From NCBI GenBank assembly GCA_022036555.1, contig CM039141.1, positions 8,529,773-8,593,772 on the forward strand: 64,000 nt of DNA. The letters run 5' to 3'. The DNA comes from Microstegium vimineum. Lineage: Eukaryota > Streptophyta > Magnoliopsida > Poales > Poaceae. Made by a program: the position numbers and the translations under genes. Of the stretch, positions 48,290 to 61,000 are shown one piece after another. Below the pieces are notes generated by a model. It did not search any database. It was not told the DNA's origin and worked only from the letters and a program-made list of their open reading frames with translations. Numbering within the stretch: the first letter of the stretch is position 1; every line of letters begins with the position of its first letter.

Positions 48290-48339
48290 ACACACACACA
48301 ACACACTAAATTCTGTAAGGTTGCAATCCTGCAACTGTT
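47720..48339. other. Convergent 3' intergenic region
   Basis: Between the stop codons of the plus-strand hydrolase and the minus-strand CIPK. It contains the two 3' untranslated regions and a 34-base C tract. Confidence 0.6.
48256..48306. repeat. (C)34 tract followed by (CA)n
   Basis: Thirty-four uninterrupted C residues at 48256-48289, then alternating CA to about 48306. On the minus strand this is a G run about 50 bases after the CIPK stop codon, so it should be transcribed in that gene's 3' untranslated region. Confidence 0.97.
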
Positions 48340-51300
48340 TCATGGCGAGGAGCTTCTGTCTTGGATTTCATCGTCACAGGCCCAAACGACGTCCTTTAAC
48401 TCCGTGGACAGAGTTTTGTAGAACTGTGAATGATAGATGTTAATTTAGATACTGAATTAATTATTTGAACTATTTTTCTATATTTTGAGTAAGATTGGTA
48501 CATTTTGAAACTCCAGAGTATCTCCCTTTGCCTTCTTCAGCTCAACCACATGAAGCGATGGAGCAACTTGGAAAACCTAAGCATGCCATAGGAAAATATC
48601 TCCATTAGTAATTCTCTTTTAATTCCAATTTTTTTTTCTTATCGTTGGGTGTTCTCCCTTACCTCAGTCTCAACATTAAGATTTCCTTTTCTTCCTGCAG
48701 TTGAGTTTTCCAGTAACATCTAGAAGAACAATGGGGGAGAAAAGTATATGAGTTGTTGGTAGGGAGTAATAAAGATTACTGTATTTATTGATTATTGATG
48801 CTAAAATTTGCTTCAAGCTTTGCAGGATTAGTTCAAAAGTGCTATTGTGATAATAGGAACATTTTTTTTGAATAAAATGATAATAGGAATAGAGGCAAGG
48901 ATTGTCATCATACCTTGTAATTTTTCTTTTGGATATCAAACCCAAGTGGCTTAGCAGCTTCTTCTATTCTATTGATGATTTCTTTCGGAGGACACTGTGA
49001 TGTGAATCGTGTTTCTCGCTTGTACTTCTGGCAGAGATTAGTAAAATTGAACTTATCAGCACAACACATTTCAGACTTTTGTAGAGAAATGTGTATAGTA
49101 AAGTACGTTATATAGGCAAGATAAACTAACTTATGATACACACTTCTGCAACTGAAACTGAAAATATCCCTACCTTATCAGATTCAAAAAAATTATCCAG
49201 ATTCAGCGCCTTGTTCATTGAAATCAATTCAAACGCGTTCATCGGTGCTGGTTGCCCTTCCATTTCCTCTATGACATGATATTCCTGAAAAGTATACAAC
49301 ATCATCAACATAACAATCTTATTTCAACCACAAAAGTCAAAAGCCACATACTTTTAAGTGATAAGCTGGTTTAGTATTTAATTCACCTCTGAGTCTCCAA
49401 AGGCGGCATCAACATCATCTAGACTAGCTTGACATTGTTCGTTGAAAACAGGTTGCTTGTAACCTTTTTTAAACCATGGATCTTTTTGTACTTGAGGAAT
49501 TGTAATCCGCTGTTCAAGGAACAATAGAAAACCAATTAAGATGGAATTCCACAAGCAACATAGGCACTAACAAGCAGTGGTGATCTGAGAGTGAAAATAT
49601 TCATCTTGTAAATCATCCGGTACTGACTTAAATCTGACACTTGTGCTTCATGAAAATTGTTCTTTTCCTTTCATATTTAAGTAGTGACTTACAGTGGAAG
49701 GATTAGGGTCAAGAATTCTGTTGATCAGCCTCTTTGCTCCAGCAGAAAACCAAGATGGACAAGTAAACTGAGCTTCTGAGATCTGCAACAGAGATAAATA
49801 AAAGAAAATATATCCTAAAATGTTAGTTTTTCATATTTTAGGTTTTTTTTGTCAAAGAAGTAGTTTGTTTCATGTATATGCCTTTTTATAAAGGGATGCC
49901 ATGTTGTCATCCTCGAAAGGAAGACATCCTGCGAGCAGCACAAAAAGGATTACTCCACAAGACCAAAGGTCAGCAAGGGCACCATCATAGCCTTTGTCAT
50001 CAATAACCTACATATTGGATATTAATCTGCATTAGGCAAACTTATTTCTGGCTAAAACAAAAAAAATGAAGGGATGCACAAAAAAATATACCTCTGGAGC
50101 AACATAGTTAGGTGTTCCACATGTAGTATGCAGCAATCCATCATTCTGGTAGCATTGAATTAGTTAAAGATTGTGGCGTAAATTAGTAAAATGTAGTGAA
50201 ACCAAAAGAAAGAAAGAAAGAAACAGAAAGAAATAAAACACAATAATTTCTGTAGGATCTTGTCTGATAGTACCTTCACTTGGTTTGATAAAGCACTTAA
50301 CCCGAAATCTGAAATTTTGAGGTTTCCAGCAACATCAAGTAACAGATTCTCTGGCTGCATACGAGAAATATGAACGTCTTAATTTCATACTAATTTCTTG
50401 ATCAAAACTGATGATACAAACAAAGAGCAGAATCAAGGATGAACACTACTGCACCTTCAAGTCTCTGTGGTATACGCCCCTACTGTGGCAATAGTCTACG
50501 GCATTGATCAACTGCTGAAAGTATCTGCGTGCTTCGTCCTCCTTCAATCTTCCACTTGTGGCCTGATTGTGAATTTGGACAGTGAATTACTAAACTTTCA
50601 TGCAGAGAAAAGAAGCAACGTGCTATACATATAAAACTGTCATGGAAAGTTTAGGCTAGACAAGAAGCTAGCATGCTATATAAATTTTCATTGAAGAGAA
50701 AAGAATAAGGTCAAACGACAGAGGAAGCAATGATGCAAGTAGTAGTTACAATGATATCATGGAGCTCTCCACCCATAACGTACTCCAGCACAATGTAAAT
50801 CCTTGTTTTACTTCCCATCACCTGTTTGTTATAAAAAGGAAAACAAAAACAATCCAAATAAATAAATGGTTATGAACTGTAGGCCTGGATGTGCATTCCA
50901 AATATCCAATGCAGGAAATATAATACTGAAAAAAATAATATATATTTTTACATTTATTAAAGTTTAAGCTTTATGTTACCTCAAACAGGCGAACAACATT
51001 GGGATGCTGTATTAATTTCATCGTACAGATTTCCCTCCTGATCTGCCGTACGGTTCATAGGGGGGGGTCAGTAATTATCTATTTGTTTTCTCTCTCACTA
51101 GATATATATCGAAACATAAGGGAATTCACTGTAAAGAACTTTTTTTTTAAAAAAAAAAGAAAAGAAAATGTGCAGTGAAAATCTATGGAAACAGAATGCA
51201 GAGTCACCTGTTCAGCCAGTCTGTTCTTGTGAACCTTGGCCTTGTCAAGGATCTTGATAGCAACATGTTCGTCGTTGTCCATGTTCTTGGCAATCCGGAC

Positions 51301-51396
51301 CTTTGCAAATGTTCCTTCCCCAATGGTGCGGCCGAGCTCATACTTGCCAACGCGGCGCTTGGCTTTGAGCGAAGCAGCTCTCTTAGCCCTGTACAT
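48340..51396 (-). CDS. CBL-interacting protein kinase (CIPK3/9/31 group)
   Basis: Ser/Thr kinase activated by calcineurin B-like calcium sensors, acting in ion and stress signalling. Fourteen exons give 448 residues: 51396-51208, 51042-50980, 50821-50750, 50562-50455, 50354-50274, 50145-50092, 50007-49882, 49782-49693, 49509-49387, 49284-49174, 49027-48914, 48719-48663, 48576-48502, 48423-48340. The kinase domain has GEGTFAKV, AIKILDK, HRDLKPENLL, SDFGLS and TTCGTPNYVAPE. The regulatory half has the NAF motif MNAFELIS and a PPI domain (RETRFTSQCPPKEIINRIEE). The tail is FYKTLSTELKDVVWACDDEI. Exon 7 ends at a GC donor (AAG|GCATAT). The start MYRAKRAAS and the intron-rich structure put it with CIPK3/CIPK9/CIPK31 of rice. 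A leader intron spans 52271-51476. Confidence 0.96.
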
Positions 51397-51474
51397 CCTG
51401 CTGCTCTACTCAGCCAGTGTTTGCCAGGCGCCTTGAAACCAGCTAGCTTCTTCTCAAAGGCCTGTTGCACTGCA

Positions 51475-52400
51475 CCTGAAAAACGAACGAGCAAGGATTG
51501 AAATGATCAGGGAGCATCAGTCTGAATATTTTACTTTCTGCACAAAGCATTGGCATTCAGAACTGACAGGAATAGCATATATATAATAAAACTGTGGTAC
51601 TGCATTGCGAATGGAAATCTGAACTTTCATAAAAAGAAGAAAAGGGAAGTATGCACAGAATTGAACATGAACAGCAGATATGCATATATAGAACCTGAAA
51701 GGTAAAAAGCCTTTATGAGTACATATATAATACAACACGAAGTGCATCAGAAGATACATTTGCAGGCAAATGAAATGAATAAACTAGAAGGAGACACGGA
51801 TAACTGATTAAACAGAAGGAATTCAATGAATTGGATCTATCTCGAACTGATCTGAATATAATCGAGTTGTCTCCAATCAAACAGGCTCCCAGGCATCGCG
51901 GCCGGCCGGCCGGGTGAATAAAACGTACAGGAAAGTGAATCTCATTGTCACGGTGAATACAAAAGCAAGCACAAGTCTAAGCTGGGCAGAATTGCCACAA
52001 AAAAAAAAGGTCAAAATCAAAAAGAAACAAGGAAAAGCACGAGGAAATGAAATCTCTGTACTGTACCCCAGGAGCAGGAGGTCTCAACCCCCAGCAGCAG
52101 AAGAGCAGGAATGAAGAAAGACGCACGCAGTCGCACTCGCACAGCACAGGTATGCACTACTGTACTGCGACTGCGATTCCGACGAGACGAAGAAGCAGAA
52201 GGAAGAAGAAACTACTCTCGCATGAAAATTATTAAAGGACGTTGTCGTCGGTCCTAGTTCTACCGCCATACCTGCTCCTGCTTCGTGAAGGGGTCCTGCT
52301 GGGTTGGGTTGCGGCCGGCTGGGGAAGAAGCGAGCGGCCGGCGGCGGCGTCGTCGTCGTCGTCAGTTTGGTCAGGTCAGGGACGAAAGCGCGTGCAGAGA
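51475..52400 (-). other. CIPK 5' leader with a ~0.8-kb intron
   Basis: An acceptor TTTTTCAG precedes 51475 and a donor GAGCAG|GTATGG follows 52272, on the minus strand. This gives a leader intron at 52271-51476, as in other CIPKs of this group. The leader exon upstream of 52272 runs toward the (AT)n array. Exact ends are inferred from splice consensus only. Confidence 0.6.
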
Positions 52401-53859
<1,459 letters not shown>

Positions 53860-54152
53860 TTAGGCCCAGTTTGGCTCCCCAAAATTCTCAGAATTGAATT
53901 GAATTCATTGTATAAATTATAGCTGTGAAAAAAAGAATTTGAGATTCCATAAACTTTCCAAAGTTCACATGTAAGTCTATCTCAAATTCATAGGTTGAGA
54001 AATAGAACAAAGATTCCATGGATTCTTCCTCCCTAACTTAAGTAAAATTGTAGACTTTAATTAACGGATTCTATGGATTCTTCTTCTACAACTATAGTTT
54101 ATACTATGAATTCAATTCCAAGAATTATGGGGAGCCAATAAACGGGCCCTTA
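53860..54152. mobile_element. Tourist-like MITE with TTA target site
   Basis: The element is 53863-54149, flanked by TTA (53860-53862 and 54150-54152). Terminal inverted repeats run about 40 bases: GGCCCAGTTTGGCTCCCCAA on the left against the complement of GGGGAGCCAATAAACGGGCCC on the right, continuing into GAATTGAATTC / GAATTCAATTC. No coding capacity. Confidence 0.88.
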
Positions 54153-54349
54153 GAGTAATTAGGAGCGCAATGCAAGCTAATTAAGCATGATAATAAACTG
54201 AATAATATACGATCCCAATGGAATGCATGACATCTATTATATTGAACCCACTGTTCATCAGTACCAAGGATGGAACAACCTCTTAGAGGAGTCCTATTTG
54301 GTTCACATCTTGAGAAAGTTAGTTGTCTAACCCAAGCAACAATCTCTTG

Positions 54350-55068
54350 TGTTGTGTTATTGGAATCGACACGGTCCAGGTGTCAATACGACTATACGAG
54401 ATAGACATGTTTTGTTGCTCTTGTGAGAAAGGAAGGCTTCAGAAGCGATAGAAATAATTTTTTTAGTATTAAAAAATATAAATACAAATACAACTAGCGC
54501 ACGGTAAATCTAAGGCCATGCATTGTATACCGCGACATGCACCGATTGCTAGGAAGCTTCCTCTCCTGACATGCATGCACACGGGAGTACGTCTAGTCTA
54601 GGCCTAGCTAGGGCAGACAACACGTCAAACAAAACGAGGACCCCATGTCAACATTGTTGGCAACTACAAGGGGCAACGTTGTTGGCAAGGGCACGAGATT
54701 GCAAGGGCGGCATTATCCCTGTTTGGAACACCTGGGAAGCGCTTTCCAGATAAGTTGTTTAAATAGGGTAAAAACAGCTGTCAAAATAAGCTGGTCTGAT
54801 CCAGCTTCTGTTTTTTTTAGTATAAATGAGAGCTGTGGGAATAAGCGTGACCAGAATAAACTGCTGAAAAACGTTGTGTTTGGTTATTCATTCCAGCTTA
54901 TTTTAGCCATAAGCAACGTATAAGCTGTACCAAACAGGGCCATTGTCGCCTTGTTGGCATAGGTCCATTCTCTTCTAACTTAAGACTAACTTAAATTAAA
55001 TTTTAGGTTCACCGTTCAAAGTTCCTCTAACTTAAGTTAGATGAACTGGTTATCACCGCATCCTGTCA
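54350..55068. repeat. Unit A of a three-copy ~0.7-kb repeat
   Basis: Contains in order ACGAGATAGACATGTT, TTGCTCTTGTGAGAA, AGCGATAGAAATA, TTTTAGTATTAAAAAATAT, GACATGCACC, TAGGAAGCTTCCT, ACACGTCAAACAAAACGAGG and TTCCTCTAACTTAAGTTAGA. Units B and C repeat the order. Interrupted by the MITE at 54717-54939. Confidence 0.8.
54717..54939. mobile_element. hAT-like MITE inside repeat unit A
   Basis: Ends CCCTGTTTGG and CCAAACAGGG are a perfect 10-bp inverted repeat, with further AAGC/AGCTT pairing inwards. It interrupts unit A between TGCAAGGGCGGCATTAT and CATTGTCGCCTTGTTGG, where unit B is continuous. An exact target duplication is not clear. Confidence 0.7.
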
Positions 55069-55094
55069 TGGAGATGGATACATACGTATATGAG

Positions 55095-55796
55095 ACTTGG
55101 CACGGGCCAGATGTCATTACACCTACAAGATAGACATGTTCTATTTCTCTTGTGAGGAAACAAGGTTCTATAAGTGATAGAAAAAAAAACTTTATTTATT
55201 TTAGTATTAAAAATATAGATATAAGAATACAACCGATCGAGCATGCCCTTAATTATTCGGTGCAATCCCTCTGTTCTACTATATTTGTCGTTTTAGAAGT
55301 GCATTTTGGTTACTAGATTCATAGCATGTTTTGTGCATACGAACACACCTATGTCCATGTTCAAGAATTTTTTGTTGTACTTGGTAGAAAGTTAAAACGA
55401 GACATATAACGGGACAAAAGGAGTATGTATATCAATACAATGGGCTTACATTGCATTCGACGACATGCACCACCTACTAGGAAGCTTCCTTTTCCTTGAC
55501 GTGCAGGTGGTTTGTACGTTACATGTAGGTCGGGTAACACGTCAAACAAAACAAGGAGTCAAGGACCCACCACGCCACATTGGTATTGTTGGCAGGCATT
55601 CGGGACTGCAAGACCAACATTGTTGCCTTGTTGGGACGTCCAATCTTGATCTCGTCGCTGCACAACTGAACCAATCTCTCATAACTTAAGACTTAACTTA
55701 TTTAAATCAAATTTTTGGTTAACCATTCAAGACTTAAATTTCCTCTAACTTGAGTTAGAGGAATTGATTATCAGCACAACCCGGTAGCAAACCAAC
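55095..55796. repeat. Unit B of the three-copy repeat
   Basis: Shares with unit A the order ACAAGATAGACATGTT, CTCTTGTGAGGAA, TTTTAGTATTAAAAATATAG, GACATGCACC, TAGGAAGCTTCCT, ACACGTCAAACAAAACAAGG and TTTCCTCTAACTTGAGTTAG. Interrupted by a Stowaway-like element at 55264-55426. Confidence 0.8.
55264..55426. mobile_element. Stowaway-like MITE inside repeat unit B
   Basis: Left CCCTCTGTTCTACTATATTTG and right ATATAACGGGACAAAAGGAG are inverted repeats of the CTCCCTCCGTCCC type, extended by GTCGTTTT / AAAACGAGAC. Confidence 0.7.
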
Positions 55797-56097
55797 TGAT
55801 TATCCCGACAACCCGGTAGCAAACCAATGCTAGTAAGAATTTCTTTGGAATGCAAGAAATTTAAATTATACATGAATCGGTTCATGTTTATGTTCACCAA
55901 AAACATAGAAAATAGTGAAAAAAAAATTCTGCAGTCAAAGAGGGCTTAGAGATGAGTCTTTTATAACCGTGATTTAAGTCCCGTGAGATGCACAAAGTCA
56001 AGATGACTGCACCCTTTTAAGTTTGACTACGTTTATAGAAAAATATTAACAACATTTATATATCCAAATAAGTTTATTATGATAATAGATTCTACAA
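55797..56097. other. Spacer between repeats
   Basis: Nothing recognised. The motif CAACCCGGTAGCAAACCAA occurs twice, near 55780 and 55809. Confidence 0.45.
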
Positions 56098-56369
56098 CCT
56101 ACTCTCCATCTCAAATTATAAGACCTTCCGAGAATCTTGGAGAGTCAAAGCATCTCAGATTTGACCAATGATTATAAAGAAAACTATAAATATTTATGAC
56201 ATCAAATAGACGTATTATGAAAATATAATTGATAATGAATCTAATGATACTTAGCTGATATCATAAATGTTACAGTAATATATTATCATATAAGTTTGGT
56301 CAAACTTAAAATACTTTAACTCTCCAAGATTCTTAGAATGATTTATAATTTGGGATGGAGGTAGTATCT
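56098..56369. mobile_element. Stowaway-like MITE (family 1)
   Basis: Left CTCTCCATCTCAAATTATAAG and right TTATAATTTGGGATGGAGG are inverted repeats with TA-type flanks. The whole element is the reverse-complement counterpart of 11791-12044, including CCAAGATTCTTAGAATG and TTTGGTCAAACTTAAA. Confidence 0.85.
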
Positions 56370-56984
56370 AATAATGATATTGATTATGCACCATTAATAT
56401 TTATATATGTTTAATCAAAATTGAGTACATTTAACTTGGAAAAATGACAACGACATTTGAAAAATGAAGAGTAAGTGGATGCTGCACGTGACTCGCATGG
56501 ATGGTGGCTCGCTCTTTTTTAAAAACGCCATGGAGCAGTTGACATTTATTTAGAAAAAAAAATAGCTAGCCAAGCTTTTTTTAAGAGTTTTGGGCTCATT
56601 ATCACAAACAAAGAGAAATGAGAAAGTTGTCTGATCCAAGTAATATTCCCAGACGTTCCATTTTCATTGACCTTGGTTGGATGAGGAGGCAAACGTGACA
56701 ACGGCATGGGGACTGTCTTGAATGTACTCGTATAAAAAAAAAGAAGGCGATGGAGCAATCCCTGTCACGTCTAAACTGCCTACATCGTGGTACGGTGTTC
56801 ATAAGAAATCACGGCAGTGTCAAGTATGCCTACATGACAGCGTTTATTTATTATTTTTAGATATAAATGAAACAATTGGTCTGGCTTCATTCTCACGAAA
56901 AACATGGCATCGCTTATATGGGTGCCAGGTGGCACTCCGTCCTAGAGAGAGTGATGTTTTTTTTGACTTTTTAACACCGTGTTT
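56370..56984. other. Spacer, nothing recognised
   Basis: AT-rich DNA with several homopolymer A runs. No gene or bounded element identified. Confidence 0.45.
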
Positions 56985-57177
56985 GACCATTCGTTTTATT
57001 TAAAATATTTTTACAAATTATAAAGTAAATAAATTATTATTAAAATATCTTTGCTAATAAAACAAGACATTAATAAATAAATAATATTTATATAAAAAAA
57101 TTAAATAAAACGAACGTTTAAAGAAGATGATACGGATTCTAAAATGATACTTTTAATGGGACGAAGGGAGTAGATAA
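56985..57177. mobile_element. MITE fragment with TGGGACGAAGGGAG right end
   Basis: The right end TTTTAATGGGACGAAGGGAG followed by TA is of Stowaway type. The left part (GTGTTTGACCATTCGTTTTA) resembles a rice MITE interior I recall. The left terminal repeat is unclear, so this is partial. Confidence 0.55.
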
Positions 57178-57560
57178 GACACAGACACAGCAGACGGGCC
57201 AGGTGTTGTTACGACTGCGAGATAAACATGTTATATTGCTCTTCTGAGAAGCGATAGATTTTTTTTTTATTTTAGTATTAGAAAAATTCAAATACAAATA
57301 CAGCCGAGCATACCTACCTTTAATTTAATAATTGGTCTACTATGTCATATAAATCTATGGGCTTGTATTGCATAGATTGTCAGGGCGCCTGTCAGAGCAA
57401 AGCCACCGCATAAACCAACTTATCAGGAGGTGATGAGTTATTAATCATAAAACTAATAACAGAAGTCTAATGCGACCACCGGACAGGAAGCTTCCTGCCA
57501 CCTTCGTTTGTTTGGTTGGTTAACAGAGTGGACACCACATTGAGTAACATGACGACACCA
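57178..57560. repeat. Unit C of the three-copy repeat, partial
   Basis: Contains GGGCCAGGTGTTGTTACGAC, GAGATAAACATGTTATATTG, CTCTTCTGAGAAGCGATAGA, TTTTAGTATTAGAAAAAT, AATACAAATACAGCCGAGCA and a later CAGGAAGCTTCCTGCCACC, in the order of units A and B. The 3' third is lost or unrecognisable. Confidence 0.7.
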
Positions 57561-58097
57561 TCGGCCGCTTGTCTCCCTATGGTTCGTTTGCGGCGAGCTT
57601 TGCACTTGCACATTCTCTAGAAAAGTCGGTTGATTCTGGTTGATTGAATAATGTTCTGGATTCTGACTGATTGAATAATGTCCTGTGAAAGAGAATAAAC
57701 TGAAACAAGGGTGAAGTAGTTCAAGCGAACAGATAAAAAAAAACCGTTGCTCTGCTCATGTTGTTCTCCCTACTGAAGTTTGCTTTGCAGCAAACGACTT
57801 CACCACTTATGATGCACTACCAGTCAAGTGATCATGCAACAGGAAACAAGCTACTCTGTAATCCTCCATCCAACGTTCCTTAACTGTAATAACACAGGAA
57901 CAAGTGAAAAATAAGTGGTCTATTCTTCGTATTACAACTCTGTATATATCTTGATGCCAATCACACTTATTTCTTGCGAATACAGTACACATCTACGACA
58001 CCAACTTGAGCAGCACAGATCCATATCTGGAAGAATACAACTAGTACTAGCATCTATCTGTTCTTTGTTCATTTTGTCTCTTCATTCAGTCGACAGT
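57561..58097. other. Downstream flank of the arabinofuranosidase gene
   Basis: The right part is probably the 3' untranslated region of the minus-strand gene. A short duplication, GGTTGATTGAATAATGTTCT / TGATTGAATAATGTCCT, lies near 57635-57683. Confidence 0.5.
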
Positions 58098-61000
58098 TCA
58101 AATGCTGTCATGCTTGCTCGGCTCCAGCGGCAGATCAAACGAAGTGAGGGAGTACGGCCCCACGGACACGCCCATCTGCTGCCTCGCGTTCGCCATCAGG
58201 CTCGACACTGGCGCCACCTGCACAGTATATTCCACAGCCACAGCTATCTGTATGTAACCATTCATTGCTTGCAGTGATTTTGTTTTTTCACTCACTGATT
58301 CATTCAGTACGTGCACTACTAACCTTCTCTGGCTGCTGGAAGGAGTTCTCGTCAAGCGGGCTGCTGGACGTTAGAACCGTCTGTTTCGATCCAGACTTCT
58401 TGATGCCGGTGGGCAGCTGCGCGACGGATATGTTGAGATCCACAGCTTGGTTGCCGAAATTGACCACCTGCAAATGGATTGCCACCATGCTTGTCAGTTC
58501 TTTTCTTTTTACAGCATCCGTATTCGCTGGAGCTGATTGATCATGCATGGAAAGTACCTTTATCCTGAGGTAAGTGCTCCTGTCTTTAGCATTCTGCCAA
58601 GTGATGGCAGATGCAACCAGCTGATCATAGTTGGAGATCTGAATGGCTGTAGGATGAAGGGTGGCGCCACTAGATTCCTTGAAGAAGTGTAGCATCCAAT
58701 AGTTGGGACACCCATAGTGCTGCCACGAGTTGAAGACGATGGCATCTGGGCTCCACCTAATTTCACACATTCTCTTTTCAAATTATGTGGATTGTTGAAG
58801 CTTATAACAGAAGGAAACAATTATAAAGTTAAAATGATATAACAGGAATAAAAAAGCTGAATAGTTCTTATATTTGCACACAGGCCGAAATCAGCTGAAT
58901 AATACAATGCTGGATTCTGTTCATATTCAGTGGAAACTGGAAAGATACTAGTATTGTGTCATGTCACTTAGCCACACCCTTAAGGTGTTGAGTCCTTACC
59001 TGCGATCATTGTCATTTACAAAAAGGGGTGCACAGCTTGCCATCTCAACCACATCACTGCAGTAGAAAAAACAGACAAACAGTTATATCTGCAATATAAT
59101 TTCTTCATAAAAAATTTAGTATCATTCTTTAATTTTGGCAGCCAGACCACCAGCAACACAAATCTGAGAAATGGTTATATGGCAGAACTCTAAGATGAGG
59201 AAGAGAGAGTATAGTACAGCTAACCTGTTCCTTTCCAATCCAATGAGAAATGCAGCTTCTGCCAGTGCTGCTACCAGTGTTCCTTTGCCAGCATCATTCC
59301 CAGTCACAGCGTACTCACTAACAATTGCCTAATCACTCAAAGTGTTTCCCATCATTTCAATGTATAAGTTTTGGCATAAATCATTGCAGATATACAGAGA
59401 GCATCAGAACAAACCTTCGGTGCTCCACGTGGTGTGTTGTCAAACATACTAGTTTTTGAAAACATATTAGTTGAAGAGGTGTAGACCTGCAGCAAAAGAT
59501 GATGTTTTTGTCAACCATGACGAAAATTTTGATCAAGCATGCAAGGAACATAGCATTGCGACATTTCATGAACATCATAAAGATCAGCAGGGTTGGATGG
59601 TGAAATAGTTGGCCTATCACAACTTGATATAATGTTGATGTCTGGGTAGGCAGATTTAATCGCAGTGTAAAACTTTTGGTAATTTCCTATAAAATGAAAA
59701 ACAAAAGAGCATGAGCTTTTCCTGTTTTATGCATAACAGAACATAAACAGCACACTGAATTATTTCCTTAAACATCAAACATAAATAACTAAATAGTAGA
59801 ACCGACACTGCTCATAGTCGATATGCATAAAAAGAACTGATATGCAAGCATGCCAAATCATGTGAGTTCATTTGTAATGCACTACCACTATAAAGTATAA
59901 ATTAACTGTCCACCATTTAAGTGCAGGAGTATCATAAACGAGTTCGAATTTGTTTGTTTCCTTCCTTGCAAAACGCAACCTTCTGAACTCTGTTGCATTA
60001 TAAATTAGATCTAGTTTATAGAAATAAAGAGCTGCTGAACTGAATTACCAACCTCTGTAGTAGAGCATCCAACATTCTTGATTTCCTATTGAAACATAAT
60101 CAAGCTTAAAGGGTTCTGGGTGCCCCATTGCTGCACGAACTGAACCCCAAGTTGTCTTGGGTCCTCCATTGGCAAACTCTATGCCATTAACAACATCCTG
60201 AAACCGTACAAGCATAAAAAATTGTAGGAAATGGCAACACTGTACAGAATAAAAAGAAGTGGCTTTGGTACTGGAAGTGCAAAAAAACAGTATTATTGGT
60301 GTCAATGGGGTGAATTTGAGAAGACACAAGTCATAGGATTCTCACATTCTCATCACCTTGTCCAACTAAAACAATACTAAATGGCCATCTCACACAGTCC
60401 CACGTCCCACCAAAACAATGAAATGATGTTTTATGTAAATACAACCAAAATCAACGATAGTTACCTGTTTTTACAAGGTGAAATACACAACTTCCACGCG
60501 ATCTGGCAATAAAGATTATGTGGTTCGGTTTTTACAATTTGCGAGTTGTAAAGTTTGTTAGTCTTTTGGTCAGATACCAATAGTTACCTGTTTAAAAAGA
60601 TTATGTCACCCCGTACATACAGGATTGAACACATCATATGTGCTTGTAATTTATCGTCGTGAGGAAAGGTGTACTTGCAATGCTTTCATGATATGTTTAA
60701 CTTATGTTGAGAAAAGATAATGAATGTGTGTGATTTCGATTGTCCAGCTAAACTAACAAAAATATTGTACAAAATGAATTAAATAAATTAAAGCCAAGGA
60801 TTTTTCTTTATTGCGACCATATTCCATTCTTTTATCAAAGGAAGATTTCACTAAATAATATGCAATAAGTACCTTAACCAAAGATGCAATTGTTTTAGTG
60901 GAAACTTCTTCATTAAGGCTTGCTCCTGGATTGTTAATAAGAATCCATTAACTTAAATCAAGTGATGGCTGCAATTCAAATATCTTCTGAGACTGAAATT

